64,000 nucleotides of DNA from an uncultured Microbacterium sp. (GTDB lineage Bacteria > Actinomycetota > Actinomycetes > Actinomycetales > Microbacteriaceae), in assembly GCF_937927635.1 (NCBI RefSeq), contig NZ_CALBRW010000018.1:186001-250000 (forward strand), given 5' to 3'. Position 1 is the stretch's first letter; each line of letters opens with the position of its first letter. Made by a program: the position numbers and the translations under genes. The notes under the pieces were generated by a model. That model was not told where the DNA came from and did no database searches. It saw only the letters and a list, made by a program, of their open reading frames with translations. Of this stretch, positions 8,395-17,527 are shown in pieces.

Positions 8395-10496
8395 GCGGCA
8401 TCCCCCTGCGCCTGGATCGCCGTGATGGCGACGGTGTTGACGATGTCGTCGACGAGCGCACCGCGGCTGAGGTCGTTGATGGGCTTGTTCAGCCCCTGCA
8501 GCACCGGCCCGATCGCCACGGCCCCGGCCGACCGCTGCACGGCCTTGTAGGTGTTGTTGCCGGTGTTCAGGTCGGGGAAGATGAACACGGTCGCTCGCCC
8601 CGCGACCTGAGACCCGGGGAGCTTGGCGGCCGCGACGGCGGCGTCGGCCGCCGCGTCGTACTGGATCGGCCCCTCCACGAGCAGCGCGGGCATGCGCTCG
8701 CGCACCAGGGCCGTCGCCGCGCGCACCTTCTCGACATCGGCGCCGGACCCGGACTCCCCCGTGGAGTAGGACAGCATCGCGACGCGGGGCTCCACGCCGA
8801 ACTGCGCGGCCGTCGCGGCCGACGAGATGGCGATGTCGGCCAGCTGGGCGCTGGTGGGGTCGGGGATCACGGCGCAGTCGCCGTACACCAGCACCCGATC
8901 GGCGAGCGCCATCAGGAACACGCTGGACACGACATCCACGCCGGGGCGGGTCTTGATGATCTCGAACGAGGGCCGGATGGTGTGCGCGGTGGTGTGCGCG
9001 GCACCGGAGACCATCCCGTCGGCCAGGCCCAGATGCACCATCATCGTGCCGAAGTACGACACGTCCGTGACGGTGTCGGCGGCCTGCTGCAGGGTGATGC
9101 CCTTGTGCGCGCGGATGCGCGCGTACTCGGCGGCGAACCGCGCCACCAGTTCCGGATCGGTGGGGCTGATCACCTGCGCCGCGGAGATGTCCACTCCCAG
9201 CGCGGCGGCCCGGGCGCGCACCTCGCCCTCGTCGCCGAGGATGACCAGGTCGGCCACGCCGCGGGCCAGCAAGATGCCGGCCGCGCGCAGGATGCGGTCG
9301 TCGTCGCCCTCGGGGAGCACGATGCGGCGGCGGATGCTGCGGGCGCGCTCGATGAGGCCGTACTCGAACATCAGCGGGGTCACCACCGACGACGTCGCCA
9401 GACCCATCTCGATGGTGAGCTCGGCGATGTCGACGTGCTTCTGGAACAGCGCGAGCGCCGTCTGGTACCGCTGCCCCGACTCCACGCTCACCCTGCCGCG
9501 GGTGCGCATGATGCGCGCGGCGGTGTCGTAGGTGCCCAGATCCGTGGCGATGATCGGGATGGCCAGGTCGAGTCCGTCGATCAGCTGCAGGATGGTGTCA
9601 GGCAGCGCGAACGGTCCGTTCAGCACGATGCCCGCCACATCCGGGAACGTGCCGGATGAGGTCGCCAGCAGTGTGGCCAGCAGCGTCTCGGTGCGGTCGG
9701 CGGCGATCACCACCACCGAGCCCTCGATCAGGCGCGGCAGCACGTTGACCATGGACATCCCGGCGATCACCACGCTGTACGCCTCGCGGTCCAGCAGCTC
9801 CTCGCCACCGCGCACCAGCCTGCCGTCCAAGGCGCGCAGGATGCCGCGCATCGACGGCGCCACCAGCGCCCGCTCCTCGGGGATCGCCCACACCGACGTG
9901 CGATCCGCGTCCAGTCCGTCGACGATCTCGCGCAGTTGATCGGGCTCGGCCCTGTTGACGATGATGGCGAACAGCTCCGCGCGCTCGGCGGCGAGCTCGC
10001 CGAGCGCGAGCGCCGCCAGCTGCTGGACCTGCTGCGGCGAGCGCGCGGTGGTCGTGCCGAGCTGCTCGGCGTGGTCCTGCTGATCGCGGCCGGAGATGAC
10101 CAGCAGCACCGGAACACCGAGGTTCGCGGCGATCCGGGCGTTGAAGCCCAGCTCGGCGGGGCTCGCGACGTCGGTGTAGTCGCTGCCCACCACGACGACG
10201 GCATCGCACTGGGCCTCGACGGCCTTGAACCTGGCGACGATCTCGCCCAGCGCGTGCTCCGGATCCGCGCGCACGTCGTCGTAGCTCACGCCGATGCAGT
10301 CCTCGTAGTCGAGGTGCACGCCGTCGTGGGCAAGCAGCAGCTCCAGCACGTAGTCGCGCTCCTGCGTGGAGCGCGCGATGGGGCGGAACACCCCCACGCG
10401 CGGCGAGACCCGCATCAGCGCATCCAGCACCCCCAGAGCGATGGTGGACTTGCCGGTGTGCCCCTCAGCGGAGGTGATGTAGATGCTGCGTGCCAC
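8391..10496 (-). CDS. pta: Phosphate acetyltransferase (long, three-domain form)
   Basis: A 701-residue enzyme interconverting acetyl-CoA and acetyl phosphate. It has the long architecture: an N-terminal P-loop dethiobiotin-synthetase-like domain (EGHTGKST near residue 11), a central DRTGG domain (about 210-330), and the C-terminal PTA_PTB catalytic domain (about 375-695) with RPSFEIIKTRPG and FPDLNTGNNTYKAVQRSAG. GTG 10496 lies 6 nt after TAGGCT and is the only start that keeps the intact P-loop N-terminus MARSIYITSAEGH. The first gene of the pta-ackA operon. Confidence 0.96.
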   Translation of the reverse strand: MARSIYITSAEGHTGKSTIALGVLDALMRVSPRVGVFRPIARSTQERDYVLELLLAHDGVHLDYEDCIGVSYDDVRADPEHALGEIVARFKAVEAQCDAVVVVGSDYTDVASPAELGFNARIAANLGVPVLLVISGRDQQDHAEQLGTTTARSPQQVQQLAALALGELAAERAELFAIIVNRAEPDQLREIVDGLDADRTSVWAIPEERALVAPSMRGILRALDGRLVRGGEELLDREAYSVVIAGMSMVNVLPRLIEGSVVVIAADRTETLLATLLATSSGTFPDVAGIVLNGPFALPDTILQLIDGLDLAIPIIATDLGTYDTAARIMRTRGRVSVESGQRYQTALALFQKHVDIAELTIEMGLATSSVVTPLMFEYGLIERARSIRRRIVLPEGDDDRILRAAGILLARGVADLVILGDEGEVRARAAALGVDISAAQVISPTDPELVARFAAEYARIRAHKGITLQQAADTVTDVSYFGTMMVHLGLADGMVSGAAHTTAHTIRPSFEIIKTRPGVDVVSSVFLMALADRVLVYGDCAVIPDPTSAQLADIAISSAATAAQFGVEPRVAMLSYSTGESGSGADVEKVRAATALVRERMPALLVEGPIQYDAAADAAVAAAKLPGSQVAGRATVFIFPDLNTGNNTYKAVQRSAGAVAIGPVLQGLNKPINDLSRGALVDDIVNTVAITAIQAQGDAA

Positions 10497-10502
10497 ACAC
10501 CC

Positions 10503-10508
10503 AGCCTA
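10503..10508 (-). promoter_or_regulatory. -10 box of pta-ackA, apparently leaderless
   Basis: TAGGCT on the minus strand with 6 nt to the GTG start of pta. Confidence 0.5.
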
Positions 10509-10548
10509 CTGACGGGACATCGCTCGAGCTCCGGTGCGGATGCTCTGA

Positions 10549-11583
10549 TCAGCCGCCGATGTACGACATCTCGATGCGCTCGGTGGGCGTGTTCGACGAG
10601 CGCAGCTCGGAGTAGCGGTCATCGCGCGTCTCCCAGATGCCGGCGATGGCCGCCTCGAGCTCGGCATCCGTGCATCCGCCGCGCAGCAGCGCGCGCAGGT
10701 CGTGCCCGCGGGAGGCGAACAGGCAGGTGAACAGCTTGCCGTCGGCGGAGATGCGCGCCCGCGTGCAGTTGCCGCAGAACGGCGCCGTGACGCTGGAGAT
10801 GGCGCCGATCTCGCCCGAGCCGTCGAGGTAGCGCCACCGGGTCGCGGTCTCGCCGCGGTACGCGGGACGCAGCGCCTCCAGCGGGTGCACGGCGCCGATG
10901 CGCTCGATGATCTCGGCCGACGGCACGACCTGATCCAGGTTCCAGCCGTTGGTGGTGCCGACGTCCATGAACTCGATGAACCGCACCGTGGCGCCGGTGC
11001 CGCGGAAGTGCTCGGCGATGGGCAGCACGTCGTCCTCGTTGACACCGCGCTTGACGACCGTGTTGATCTTGATGGCGTCGAAGCCGACCTCTGTCGCCAC
11101 CCGGATGCCGTCCAGCACGCGCTGCAGGGGGAAGTCGATGTCGTTCATGGCTCGGAATGTCGCGTCGTCGAGGGAGTCGACCGACACCGTGACGCGGTTC
11201 AGCCCGGCATCCCGCAGCGCCTGCGCCTTGTGCGCGAGAGCCGACCCGTTGGTGGTCAGCGCGATGTCGAGCTTCTCCCCCTCGGGGGTGCGCAGCTCGG
11301 CCAGCATGGCGATGAGCGTCTCGATGTCGCGGCGCAGCAGCGGCTCGCCGCCGGTCAGGCGCAGCTTGTGCACGCCGTGCGCGACGCCCGCCTTCGCGAC
11401 CCGCACGATCTCCTCGAAGCTCAGCAGCAGCTGCTGCGGCATGAAGTCGTAGTCCCGGCCGAAGATCTCCTTCGGCATGCAGTACACGCACCGGAAGTTG
11501 CACCGGTCCGTGACCGAGATGCGCATGTCTCGAAGCATCCGCCCTCGCGTGTCGCGGAGTCTGGGTCCCAGCTGCACTGCCAT
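10549..11583 (-). CDS. moaA: GTP 3',8-cyclase MoaA (radical SAM)
   Basis: First committed step of molybdenum cofactor synthesis: conversion of GTP to 3',8-cyclo-dihydro-GTP, the substrate of MoaC. The radical-SAM cluster cysteines are C28, C32 and C35 in DRCNFRCVYCMPKE. The second, GTP-binding cluster is supplied by CGNCTRARI and LFTCLF near the C-terminus, and the protein ends in the functional Gly-Gly (SYIGG). ATG 11583 is chosen because TACGGT lies 7 nt upstream; an in-frame GTG at 11592 would add three residues. It is separated from the other moa genes by the formate-related and mod genes. Confidence 0.96.
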   Translation of the reverse strand: MAVQLGPRLRDTRGRMLRDMRISVTDRCNFRCVYCMPKEIFGRDYDFMPQQLLLSFEEIVRVAKAGVAHGVHKLRLTGGEPLLRRDIETLIAMLAELRTPEGEKLDIALTTNGSALAHKAQALRDAGLNRVTVSVDSLDDATFRAMNDIDFPLQRVLDGIRVATEVGFDAIKINTVVKRGVNEDDVLPIAEHFRGTGATVRFIEFMDVGTTNGWNLDQVVPSAEIIERIGAVHPLEALRPAYRGETATRWRYLDGSGEIGAISSVTAPFCGNCTRARISADGKLFTCLFASRGHDLRALLRGGCTDAELEAAIAGIWETRDDRYSELRSSNTPTERIEMSYIGG

Positions 11584-11590
11584 GTCCACC

Positions 11591-11596
11591 ACCGTA
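11591..11596 (-). promoter_or_regulatory. -10 box of moaA, apparently leaderless
   Basis: TACGGT on the minus strand, 7 nt before ATG 11583. Confidence 0.4.
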
Positions 11597-11629
11597 GTCG
11601 TCGTGCGGCCCGCAAGGGCCGGGTACGCA

Positions 11630-11660
11630 CCGGGCCGGTCGTTCAGGACGACCGGCCCGG
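11630..11660 (-). terminator. Terminator hairpin after the OFA-type MFS gene
   Basis: Perfect 13-bp GC-rich stem (11630-11642 with 11648-11660) with a 5-nt loop, located 21 bp past the transporter stop and before the moaA promoter. No clear U tract. Confidence 0.65.
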
Positions 11661-11681
11661 GCGCTGCTTGCCTGATTCGCG

Positions 11682-13016
11682 CTATTCGCCTGCGACAGCG
11701 CCTGCCGCCGTGGCGGGTCCGACGTTCGTCGTCGGATTGGCGGATGCCTTCGGCTTGGGCATCTTGGTGATCAGCGGGAAGACCAGCGACACCAGGGCGA
11801 TGATGCCGATGACCGTGTAGCCCAGCGTGTAGTTCTTGACCTCGCCGTCGCCGATCAGCGCGGCGATGATCGGAGGTCCGATGATGCCGCCGAGGCTCCA
11901 GCCGATGATCATCAGGCCGTAGATGGCGCCGGCGTGCTTGACGCCGAAGAAGTCACCCGCGGTCGCCGGCATGGTGCCGAAGCCGCCGCCGTAGCAGAGG
12001 TAGATGACCGCCGCGAGGATGAAGAACAGCGCCGCGTTGCTGGCGTAGGGGATCACGAGCAGGCAGACGCCCTGCAGGCCGAGCATGAGCGCGAACGCCC
12101 ACATGCGGCCCGTGAATCCCGATACCCACGCCCAGAAGATGCGGCCGCCGCCGTTGAACAGCGCCAGCACGCCGACCACCGTGGCCGCACCGGCCACGGT
12201 GTACCCGGCGATGTCCTTCGCGCTGGCCGCGGCCTGCGCGATCAGGGCGATGCCGACCGTGACGTTCAGTGTGAGGATGGCCGTCAGCAGGTACCACTGC
12301 GGGGTTCGCAGCGCCTCCTTCTCGGTGAACTGCTTGTATGCGTCCTGGGTGCGACCAGACGCGGCCGGCTTCCAGCCCGGAACGGCGTAGCCCTCCGGCG
12401 GGTTGCGGAAGAACGACGCCCCGACCACGGCCAGCACGAGGTAGCCGATGCCCAGCGGCAGGAAAGCCCGGTTGGGCTCGGTGGGAGTCATCGCGATCAG
12501 CCACTGCGCGACCGGAGCGGTCACCACAGCGCCGAAGCCGAAGCCCGCCACGGCCAGCCCGGTGATCAGGCCGCGCTTGTCGGGGAACCACTTCTGCAGC
12601 ATGGCGATCGGCACGATGTACGCGTAGCCGAGGCCGAAGCCGCTGATCACGCCGTAACCCAGGACGAGCAGCCACAGCTGGCTGCTGTCGTGCGACACCG
12701 CGAACGAGGCGATGATGCAGCCCAGTCCATAGATGATGCCGCCGGTCAGCGCCACGGGGCGTGGTCCGGTGCGGTCCTGCACCTTGCCGCCGATGTAGCT
12801 GCCGATGAAGATCATGCCGATGGTCACCGTGAACGTCAGCGACGCCTCGGTCGTGGTCAGTGCCATGGCGTTCGGGTCGGCCAGGGCCTTGCCGAACACG
12901 CTCCACGCGTAGACGGCTCCGATCGCGAACTGCAGCAGCAGCGCTGCGACCACGATCCACCATCGGCCGGCGGTGGGGCTCTTCCCCGTCCCTCTGGTCG
13001 TCGCGGTTGATGACAT
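11682..13016 (-). CDS. MFS transporter, oxalate/formate antiporter (OFA) family
   Basis: A 444-residue inner-membrane protein with 12 predicted helices. The first helix reads IVVAALLLQFAIGAVYAWSV, the hallmark of the OFA branch. Other conserved spots are the loop GGKVQDRTGPRPVALTGG between helices 2 and 3 and GYGVISGFGLGYAYIVP. It lies 91 bp downstream of the formate-dehydrogenase-like gene on the same strand, so transport of formate or another small carboxylate is a reasonable guess, but the substrate is not shown by sequence. It ends in a small Asn/Ala/Gly-rich tail. Confidence 0.85.
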   Translation of the reverse strand: MSSTATTRGTGKSPTAGRWWIVVAALLLQFAIGAVYAWSVFGKALADPNAMALTTTEASLTFTVTIGMIFIGSYIGGKVQDRTGPRPVALTGGIIYGLGCIIASFAVSHDSSQLWLLVLGYGVISGFGLGYAYIVPIAMLQKWFPDKRGLITGLAVAGFGFGAVVTAPVAQWLIAMTPTEPNRAFLPLGIGYLVLAVVGASFFRNPPEGYAVPGWKPAASGRTQDAYKQFTEKEALRTPQWYLLTAILTLNVTVGIALIAQAAASAKDIAGYTVAGAATVVGVLALFNGGGRIFWAWVSGFTGRMWAFALMLGLQGVCLLVIPYASNAALFFILAAVIYLCYGGGFGTMPATAGDFFGVKHAGAIYGLMIIGWSLGGIIGPPIIAALIGDGEVKNYTLGYTVIGIIALVSLVFPLITKMPKPKASANPTTNVGPATAAGAVAGE

Positions 13017-13107
13017 CTTCGTACACCTCTCTCACAGACTGACTTGTGGACGCACTCCTGCCCCGCGGGGCTCGTCGGGCGGCGTCCGGGGATCTAGTGC
13101 TCGGCCC

Positions 13108-15420
13108 TCACCTTCCCGCCGGCACGGACGCCGGCTCCAGGCGGATCACGACGGACTTCGACGCAGGCGTGTTGCTGCCCATCGCCGTGAGTCCCAGCGG
13201 GACCAGCGGGTTGCCCTCGGGGAAGTACGTCGCCGCGCAGCCGCGGGACGTCGGGTACGACACGGCCTTGAAGGCGCGCACCACGCGGTCCACCCCGTCG
13301 GAGTACTCGCTGTGCACGTCCACGATGGCGCCGTCGGCGATGCCGAGCTCCTTCAGGTCGTCCGGGTTCACGAAGATCACCCGGCGGCTCTTCTTGATGC
13401 CGCGGTAGCGGTCATCCAGGCTGTAGATCGTCGTGTTGAACTGGTCATGCGCGCGCATCGACTGCAGCAGCAGCCGACCCTTGGGTCGCTCGATGTACTC
13501 CAGGTCGTTCACCGTGATCATGGCCTTGCCGGTCTTGGTCGGGAAGGTGCGCGAGTCGCGCGGACCGTGCGGCAGCACGAAGCCGTGGTCCTCACGCAGA
13601 CGCTTGTTGAAGTCGGTGAAACCGGGGATGACGGCCTCGATGTGGTCGCGGATGGTGTCGTAGTTCTTCTCGAACCCGGCCCAGTCGATGGGACCGTCGT
13701 CGCCCCACAGCGCGCGGGCGATGCCGACGACCACGGCGACCTCGGACTTCAGCAGGCTGGAGATCGGCTTGACCTTGCCCTTGGTGGCATGGATGGCGCA
13801 CACCGAGTCCTCCACCGAGAGCGACTGCTCGCCGGTGGCCTGCATGTCGATCTCCGTGCGTCCCAGCACGGGCAGGATGAGCGCCTCGTCCCCCACCGTG
13901 AGGTGGTTGCGGTTGAGCTTGGTGGACACCTGCACGTTCAGGCCCACCTTGCTGAAGCCCTCCTCGGCAGCGTGCGTGTCGGACACCGCGGAGACCATGT
14001 TGCCGCCCATGGCGACCCACACCTTGGTCTTGCCCGCCTGCATGGCCTCCACCGACTTCACGACGTCATAGCCATGATGGCGCGGCACGGTGATGCCGAA
14101 CTCGTTGTCCAGGCCGGCGAGGAACTTCTCCGGCATCTGCTCCCAGATGCCCATGGTGCGGTCGCCCTGCACGTTGCTGTGTCCGCGGATCGGCGAGGCG
14201 CCGGCGCCCGGCTTGCCCATGTTGCCGCGCAGCAGCAGGAGGTTGATGACCTCCTTGATGATGCTGACGGCGTCGTGGTGCTGGGTCAGGCCCATGGCCC
14301 AGGTGATGACCACGCGCTCGGAGTGCAGGTAGCGGTCGGCGAGCTCGTCGATCTCCGCCTGCGTCAGGCCGGTGGCCTTGAGCACCATGTCGTTGTCGAG
14401 GTCCTTGAGGTGCTCGCGGAACTCCTCCAGGCCCTGGCAGTGCTCCTCGATGAACTTGTGATCCAGCACGGTGCCGGGGGCGGCGTCCTCGGCCTCGAGC
14501 ACCTTCTTCGAGATGGCCTTCATCAGCCAGCCGTCGCCGCCGGCGCGGATCAGCATGTACTGGTCGGCAAGACCCGTGCCGTGCCCGATGATGCCGCGCA
14601 CGCGCTGCGGGTTCTTGTAGCGGCTCAGACCCGCCTCGTGCAGCGTGTTGATGGCGACGATCTTGCCGCCGTTGTCCTTGCACTCCTCGAGCGCGGTCAG
14701 CATGCGCGGGTGGTTGGTGCCGGGGTTCTGCCCCATCACGATGATGAGGTCGGCCTTGCCGAAGTCCTGGTACGCGATGGTGTTCTTGCCGATGCCGATG
14801 ACCTCGCCCATGGCCTTGCCGGTGGACTCGTGACACATGTTGGAGCAGTCCGGCAGGTTGTTGGTGCCGAGGTTGCGCGCCATCAGCTGGTAGATGAATG
14901 CGGTCTCGTTGGCCGTGCGGCCACTGGTGTAGAACGTGGCCTCGTCGGGCGAGTCCATGGCCTTCAGCCGGTCGGCGATGAGGGTGAACGCGTCATCCCA
15001 CGAGATGGGCTCGTAGTGGTCCTTGCCCTTGGGCTTGTAGACCGGCTCGATGAGCCGCCCCTGCATGCCCAGCCAGTACTCCGACTTGCTGAACAGGCTG
15101 CTGATGGAGTTCTGCGCCCAGAACGAGGTGGGGATGGTGACGGGCGTCGCCTCCCACGTGACGGCCTTGGCGCCGTTCTCGCAGAACTCGAACGTCTTGC
15201 GGTGGTCCGGATCGGCCCACGCGCAGCTCATGCAGTCGAAGCCGTCCTTCTGATTCATGTCGGTCAGAAGGGTCAGAGCGCGGCCCGCGCCCATCTCCTT
15301 GATCCCGGGAATCATGGAGTGAAGCACGCCGGGAACACCTGCGGCCCAGTCCTTCGGAGGCGAGACCTCCATGTTCCTCGCGTCTTCGCTGATGTCCTCG
15401 ATCGGGGCCTTCGCAGCCAT
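13108..15420 (-). CDS. FdhF/YdeP-family molybdopterin oxidoreductase (formate-dehydrogenase-like)
   Basis: A 770-residue bis-MGD-type oxidoreductase of the YdeP branch. Near the N-terminus FDCMSCAWADP and FCENGAK give cysteines able to hold one iron-sulfur cluster. SNMCHESTGKAMG near residue 200 holds the Cys that should ligate molybdenum. The rest matches the molybdopterin-binding and molydopterin-dinucleotide-binding domains (about 110-580 and 640-760). No Tat signal is visible, so it is probably cytoplasmic. The second in-frame start, ATG 15420, is chosen because GGAG precedes it by 9 nt. Neighbours fdhD, the OFA transporter and mod genes support a formate or related role. No electron-transfer subunit gene is present nearby, so the acceptor is unknown. 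Confidence 0.88.
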   Translation of the reverse strand: MAAKAPIEDISEDARNMEVSPPKDWAAGVPGVLHSMIPGIKEMGAGRALTLLTDMNQKDGFDCMSCAWADPDHRKTFEFCENGAKAVTWEATPVTIPTSFWAQNSISSLFSKSEYWLGMQGRLIEPVYKPKGKDHYEPISWDDAFTLIADRLKAMDSPDEATFYTSGRTANETAFIYQLMARNLGTNNLPDCSNMCHESTGKAMGEVIGIGKNTIAYQDFGKADLIIVMGQNPGTNHPRMLTALEECKDNGGKIVAINTLHEAGLSRYKNPQRVRGIIGHGTGLADQYMLIRAGGDGWLMKAISKKVLEAEDAAPGTVLDHKFIEEHCQGLEEFREHLKDLDNDMVLKATGLTQAEIDELADRYLHSERVVITWAMGLTQHHDAVSIIKEVINLLLLRGNMGKPGAGASPIRGHSNVQGDRTMGIWEQMPEKFLAGLDNEFGITVPRHHGYDVVKSVEAMQAGKTKVWVAMGGNMVSAVSDTHAAEEGFSKVGLNVQVSTKLNRNHLTVGDEALILPVLGRTEIDMQATGEQSLSVEDSVCAIHATKGKVKPISSLLKSEVAVVVGIARALWGDDGPIDWAGFEKNYDTIRDHIEAVIPGFTDFNKRLREDHGFVLPHGPRDSRTFPTKTGKAMITVNDLEYIERPKGRLLLQSMRAHDQFNTTIYSLDDRYRGIKKSRRVIFVNPDDLKELGIADGAIVDVHSEYSDGVDRVVRAFKAVSYPTSRGCAATYFPEGNPLVPLGLTAMGSNTPASKSVVIRLEPASVPAGR

Positions 15421-15442
15421 CGTCACACGCTCCTTCGCCTGT

Positions 15443-15464
15443 TATCACATGACTACCAGTGATA
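15443..15464. promoter_or_regulatory. Operator-like inverted repeat upstream of the fdhF-like gene
   Basis: TATCAC (15443-15448) and its inverse GTGATA (15459-15464) are separated by 10 bp, 23 bp before the start codon, in a locally AT-rich patch. The position suits a repressor or activator site; the regulator is unknown. Confidence 0.4.
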
Positions 15465-15540
15465 TACGATCCTCGCAAGGGTTGACAGGGCGCGCCGCGC
15501 CTGCGAGGGAACGCGGTTTCCCGGAGTCTGCAGAGACCGG

Positions 15541-16455
15541 TCACACCGGGACGAGCACGCCGTCCCGCACACGATCGGGCCTGGTGTACACATTCATGCT
15601 CCCGCCGCGCAAGAAGCCCACCAGGGTCAGTCCCATGCTCTCGGCCATCTCCACGGCCAGCGACGATGGGGCCGAGACGGCCGACAGCATCGGGATGCCG
15701 GCCATCACGGCCTTCTGCACGAGCTCGAAGCTCGCCCGTCCGGACACCTGCAGCACGGTGCCGCTCAGTGGCAGCCTGCCGTTCAGCACCGCCCAGCCCA
15801 CGACCTTGTCGACCGCGTTGTGGCGCCCGACGTCCTCGCGCACCACCAGCAGCTCGCCCGTGGCCGCGTCGTACAGGCCGGCCGCGTGCAGGCCGCCGGT
15901 CTTCTCGAACGCCTCCTGTCGCGAGCGCAGCTCGTCGGGCAGCGCGGCGAGGATCGCGGCATCCACCTCCAGCTCATCCCCCGACACGTCGAACGCGGAG
16001 GTCGTCGCGACCTGCTCGATGGAGGCCGAACCGCACACCCCGCAGGCGCTGGTGGTGTACGAATGGCGGGCCCGCGCCGGGTCGGGCAGCGGAGTGCCGG
16101 GGGCGAGCGTGATGTCGAGCACGTTGTAGGTGTTCCCGCCGTCCGCGGCGGAGGCGCCCAGCGCATAGACGCCGGGGTTGGCCGCTGCGCCGCCGGTGCC
16201 CGGTCCGCCGCAGTGGATGGCCGAGGCGAACTGGTCGTGGTGAGTGATCACGCCCTCCGAGACCAGGAACCCGGCCGCCAGCTCGACATCGTGCCCAGGG
16301 GTGCGCATCGTGACGGTGAGGGGGGCGCCGGAGACGCGGATCTCCAGCGGCTCCTCGACAGCGAGGTTGTCCATCCGACGCACGGCTGCGCCTTCGGCAT
16401 CCGCTCTCGGCACGGTGATGTGAACGACCTTCTTGCGGGTGGTGATCCTGCCCAT
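15541..16455 (-). CDS. fdhD: Formate dehydrogenase accessory sulfurtransferase FdhD
   Basis: A 304-residue protein that passes sulfur from a cysteine desulfurase to the Mo-bis-MGD cofactor of formate dehydrogenases. The sulfur-carrying pair is in SACGVCG. Also diagnostic are VREDVGRHNAVDKVVGW and VSGRASFELVQKA. ATG 16455 is preceded by GGGAGG at 7 nt. It lies 115 bp upstream of the fdhF-like gene on the same strand, so it may be co-transcribed with its client enzyme, though the palindrome upstream of that gene may give it its own control. Confidence 0.95.
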   Translation of the reverse strand: MGRITTRKKVVHITVPRADAEGAAVRRMDNLAVEEPLEIRVSGAPLTVTMRTPGHDVELAAGFLVSEGVITHHDQFASAIHCGGPGTGGAAANPGVYALGASAADGGNTYNVLDITLAPGTPLPDPARARHSYTTSACGVCGSASIEQVATTSAFDVSGDELEVDAAILAALPDELRSRQEAFEKTGGLHAAGLYDAATGELLVVREDVGRHNAVDKVVGWAVLNGRLPLSGTVLQVSGRASFELVQKAVMAGIPMLSAVSAPSSLAVEMAESMGLTLVGFLRGGSMNVYTRPDRVRDGVLVPV

Positions 16456-16535
16456 CGCGTCCTCCCGGAGTGTGCGTCTTCGCCTCTGTCACGGTCTGGC
16501 TGCCACCGTACTCCCCTGCAGAGCCGCGAGGGCCG

Positions 16536-16617
16536 GTACGGATGTCGGCCCGGTTCACGGATGTCGGCTCAGATCCGGCATCCGCGCCGACATCCGTACT
16601 CTCGACCGACATCCGTG
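16536..16617. repeat. Four-copy ACGGATGTCGG palindrome between modC and fdhD
   Basis: Two direct copies (16536-16549 and 16556-16567) are followed by two inverted copies (16586-16599 and 16606-16617). Each direct copy has an exact complement 50 bp further on. The array can fold either as two nested stems or as two interleaved ones. It sits in the 190-bp gap after modC and before fdhD and may be a terminator or a control element. Confidence 0.8.
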
Positions 16618-16645
16618 CCCGGGCGAGTGACAGGGCGAGGGCCGG

Positions 16646-17527
16646 TCAGGCGGAGGGCGGACGGATGCTGATGATCGAGCCGGGCACGAGCGGCGCGTCT
16701 GCCGGGAACGGCAGCTCCAGGAGTGCGCCGTCGGACGTGCGGACGCGGGCGAGGATGCCCGCGGCATCCGTCTCGACGCTCTCGACGACCGCCTGCCATC
16801 CCGCACGCGTGCCCGCGACAGCGGCGATGAACGGCGTCGCGGACCGCGCGAGCACGTCGTCCGGCGCGCCGTCTGCGGTGATCCGCCCGGCCTCCAGCAC
16901 GACCAGCCGGTCGGCCAGTGCGACCGCGTCGGTGGCATCGTGCGTCGCCAGCACCGCCGTCGTGCCGGTCTCGGCCAGCTCTTCGCGCAGCAGCGAGCGG
17001 ATGCCGTCGGCCGTGGCAGGATCCAGGGAGGTCAGCGGCTCGTCCAGCAGCAGCACGCGCGGAGAGGTGGCGAGGGCCCTGGCCAGCGCGACCCGCTGCT
17101 GCTGCCCGCCGGAGAGCCGGGCGGGCCGGCGATCACCGAGGTCCGGCAGCCCGACGCGCTCGAGCCAGGCATCCGCCGACGCCCGGGCCGCCCGCCGTGA
17201 CACGCGGCGAGCGCGCAGGCCGAACGCGACGTTCTCGCGGGCGCTCAGGTGCGGGAACAGACGCGCCTGCTGGCCGAGCAGGATCACGCCGCGCTCCCGA
17301 GGCGGCACGTCCTCGCCGGCGGCATCCTGCACCACTCTTCCGTCCAGCGCCACCGAGCCGGCGGTCAGGGGCACGAACCCGGCGACCGCCCCCAGCAGCG
17401 TCGACTTGCCCGCACCGGAGGGCCCCATCACCGCCACGATCTCTCCCGGAGCGGCCTGCAACCGGGCGTCCAGGGTGAACGGCGCGCGCTGCACCTGCAC
17501 CGCGGCATCCAGCCCGACCCCGGTCAT
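16646..17527 (-). CDS. modC: Molybdate ABC transporter ATP-binding protein
   Basis: A 293-residue ATPase energising molybdate import. Walker A is MGPSGAGKST, the ABC signature LSGGQQQRVALARAL, Walker B VLLLDEPLTSLD, followed by the switch His in LATHDATDA. The C-terminal 70 residues form a TOBE-like molybdate-sensing region (VVESVETDAAGILARVRTSD). ATG 17527 overlaps the modB stop (ATGA), giving the start; the longer open frame upstream is only a shadow of modB. Confidence 0.93.
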   Translation of the reverse strand: MTGVGLDAAVQVQRAPFTLDARLQAAPGEIVAVMGPSGAGKSTLLGAVAGFVPLTAGSVALDGRVVQDAAGEDVPPRERGVILLGQQARLFPHLSARENVAFGLRARRVSRRAARASADAWLERVGLPDLGDRRPARLSGGQQQRVALARALATSPRVLLLDEPLTSLDPATADGIRSLLREELAETGTTAVLATHDATDAVALADRLVVLEAGRITADGAPDDVLARSATPFIAAVAGTRAGWQAVVESVETDAAGILARVRTSDGALLELPFPADAPLVPGSIISIRPPSA

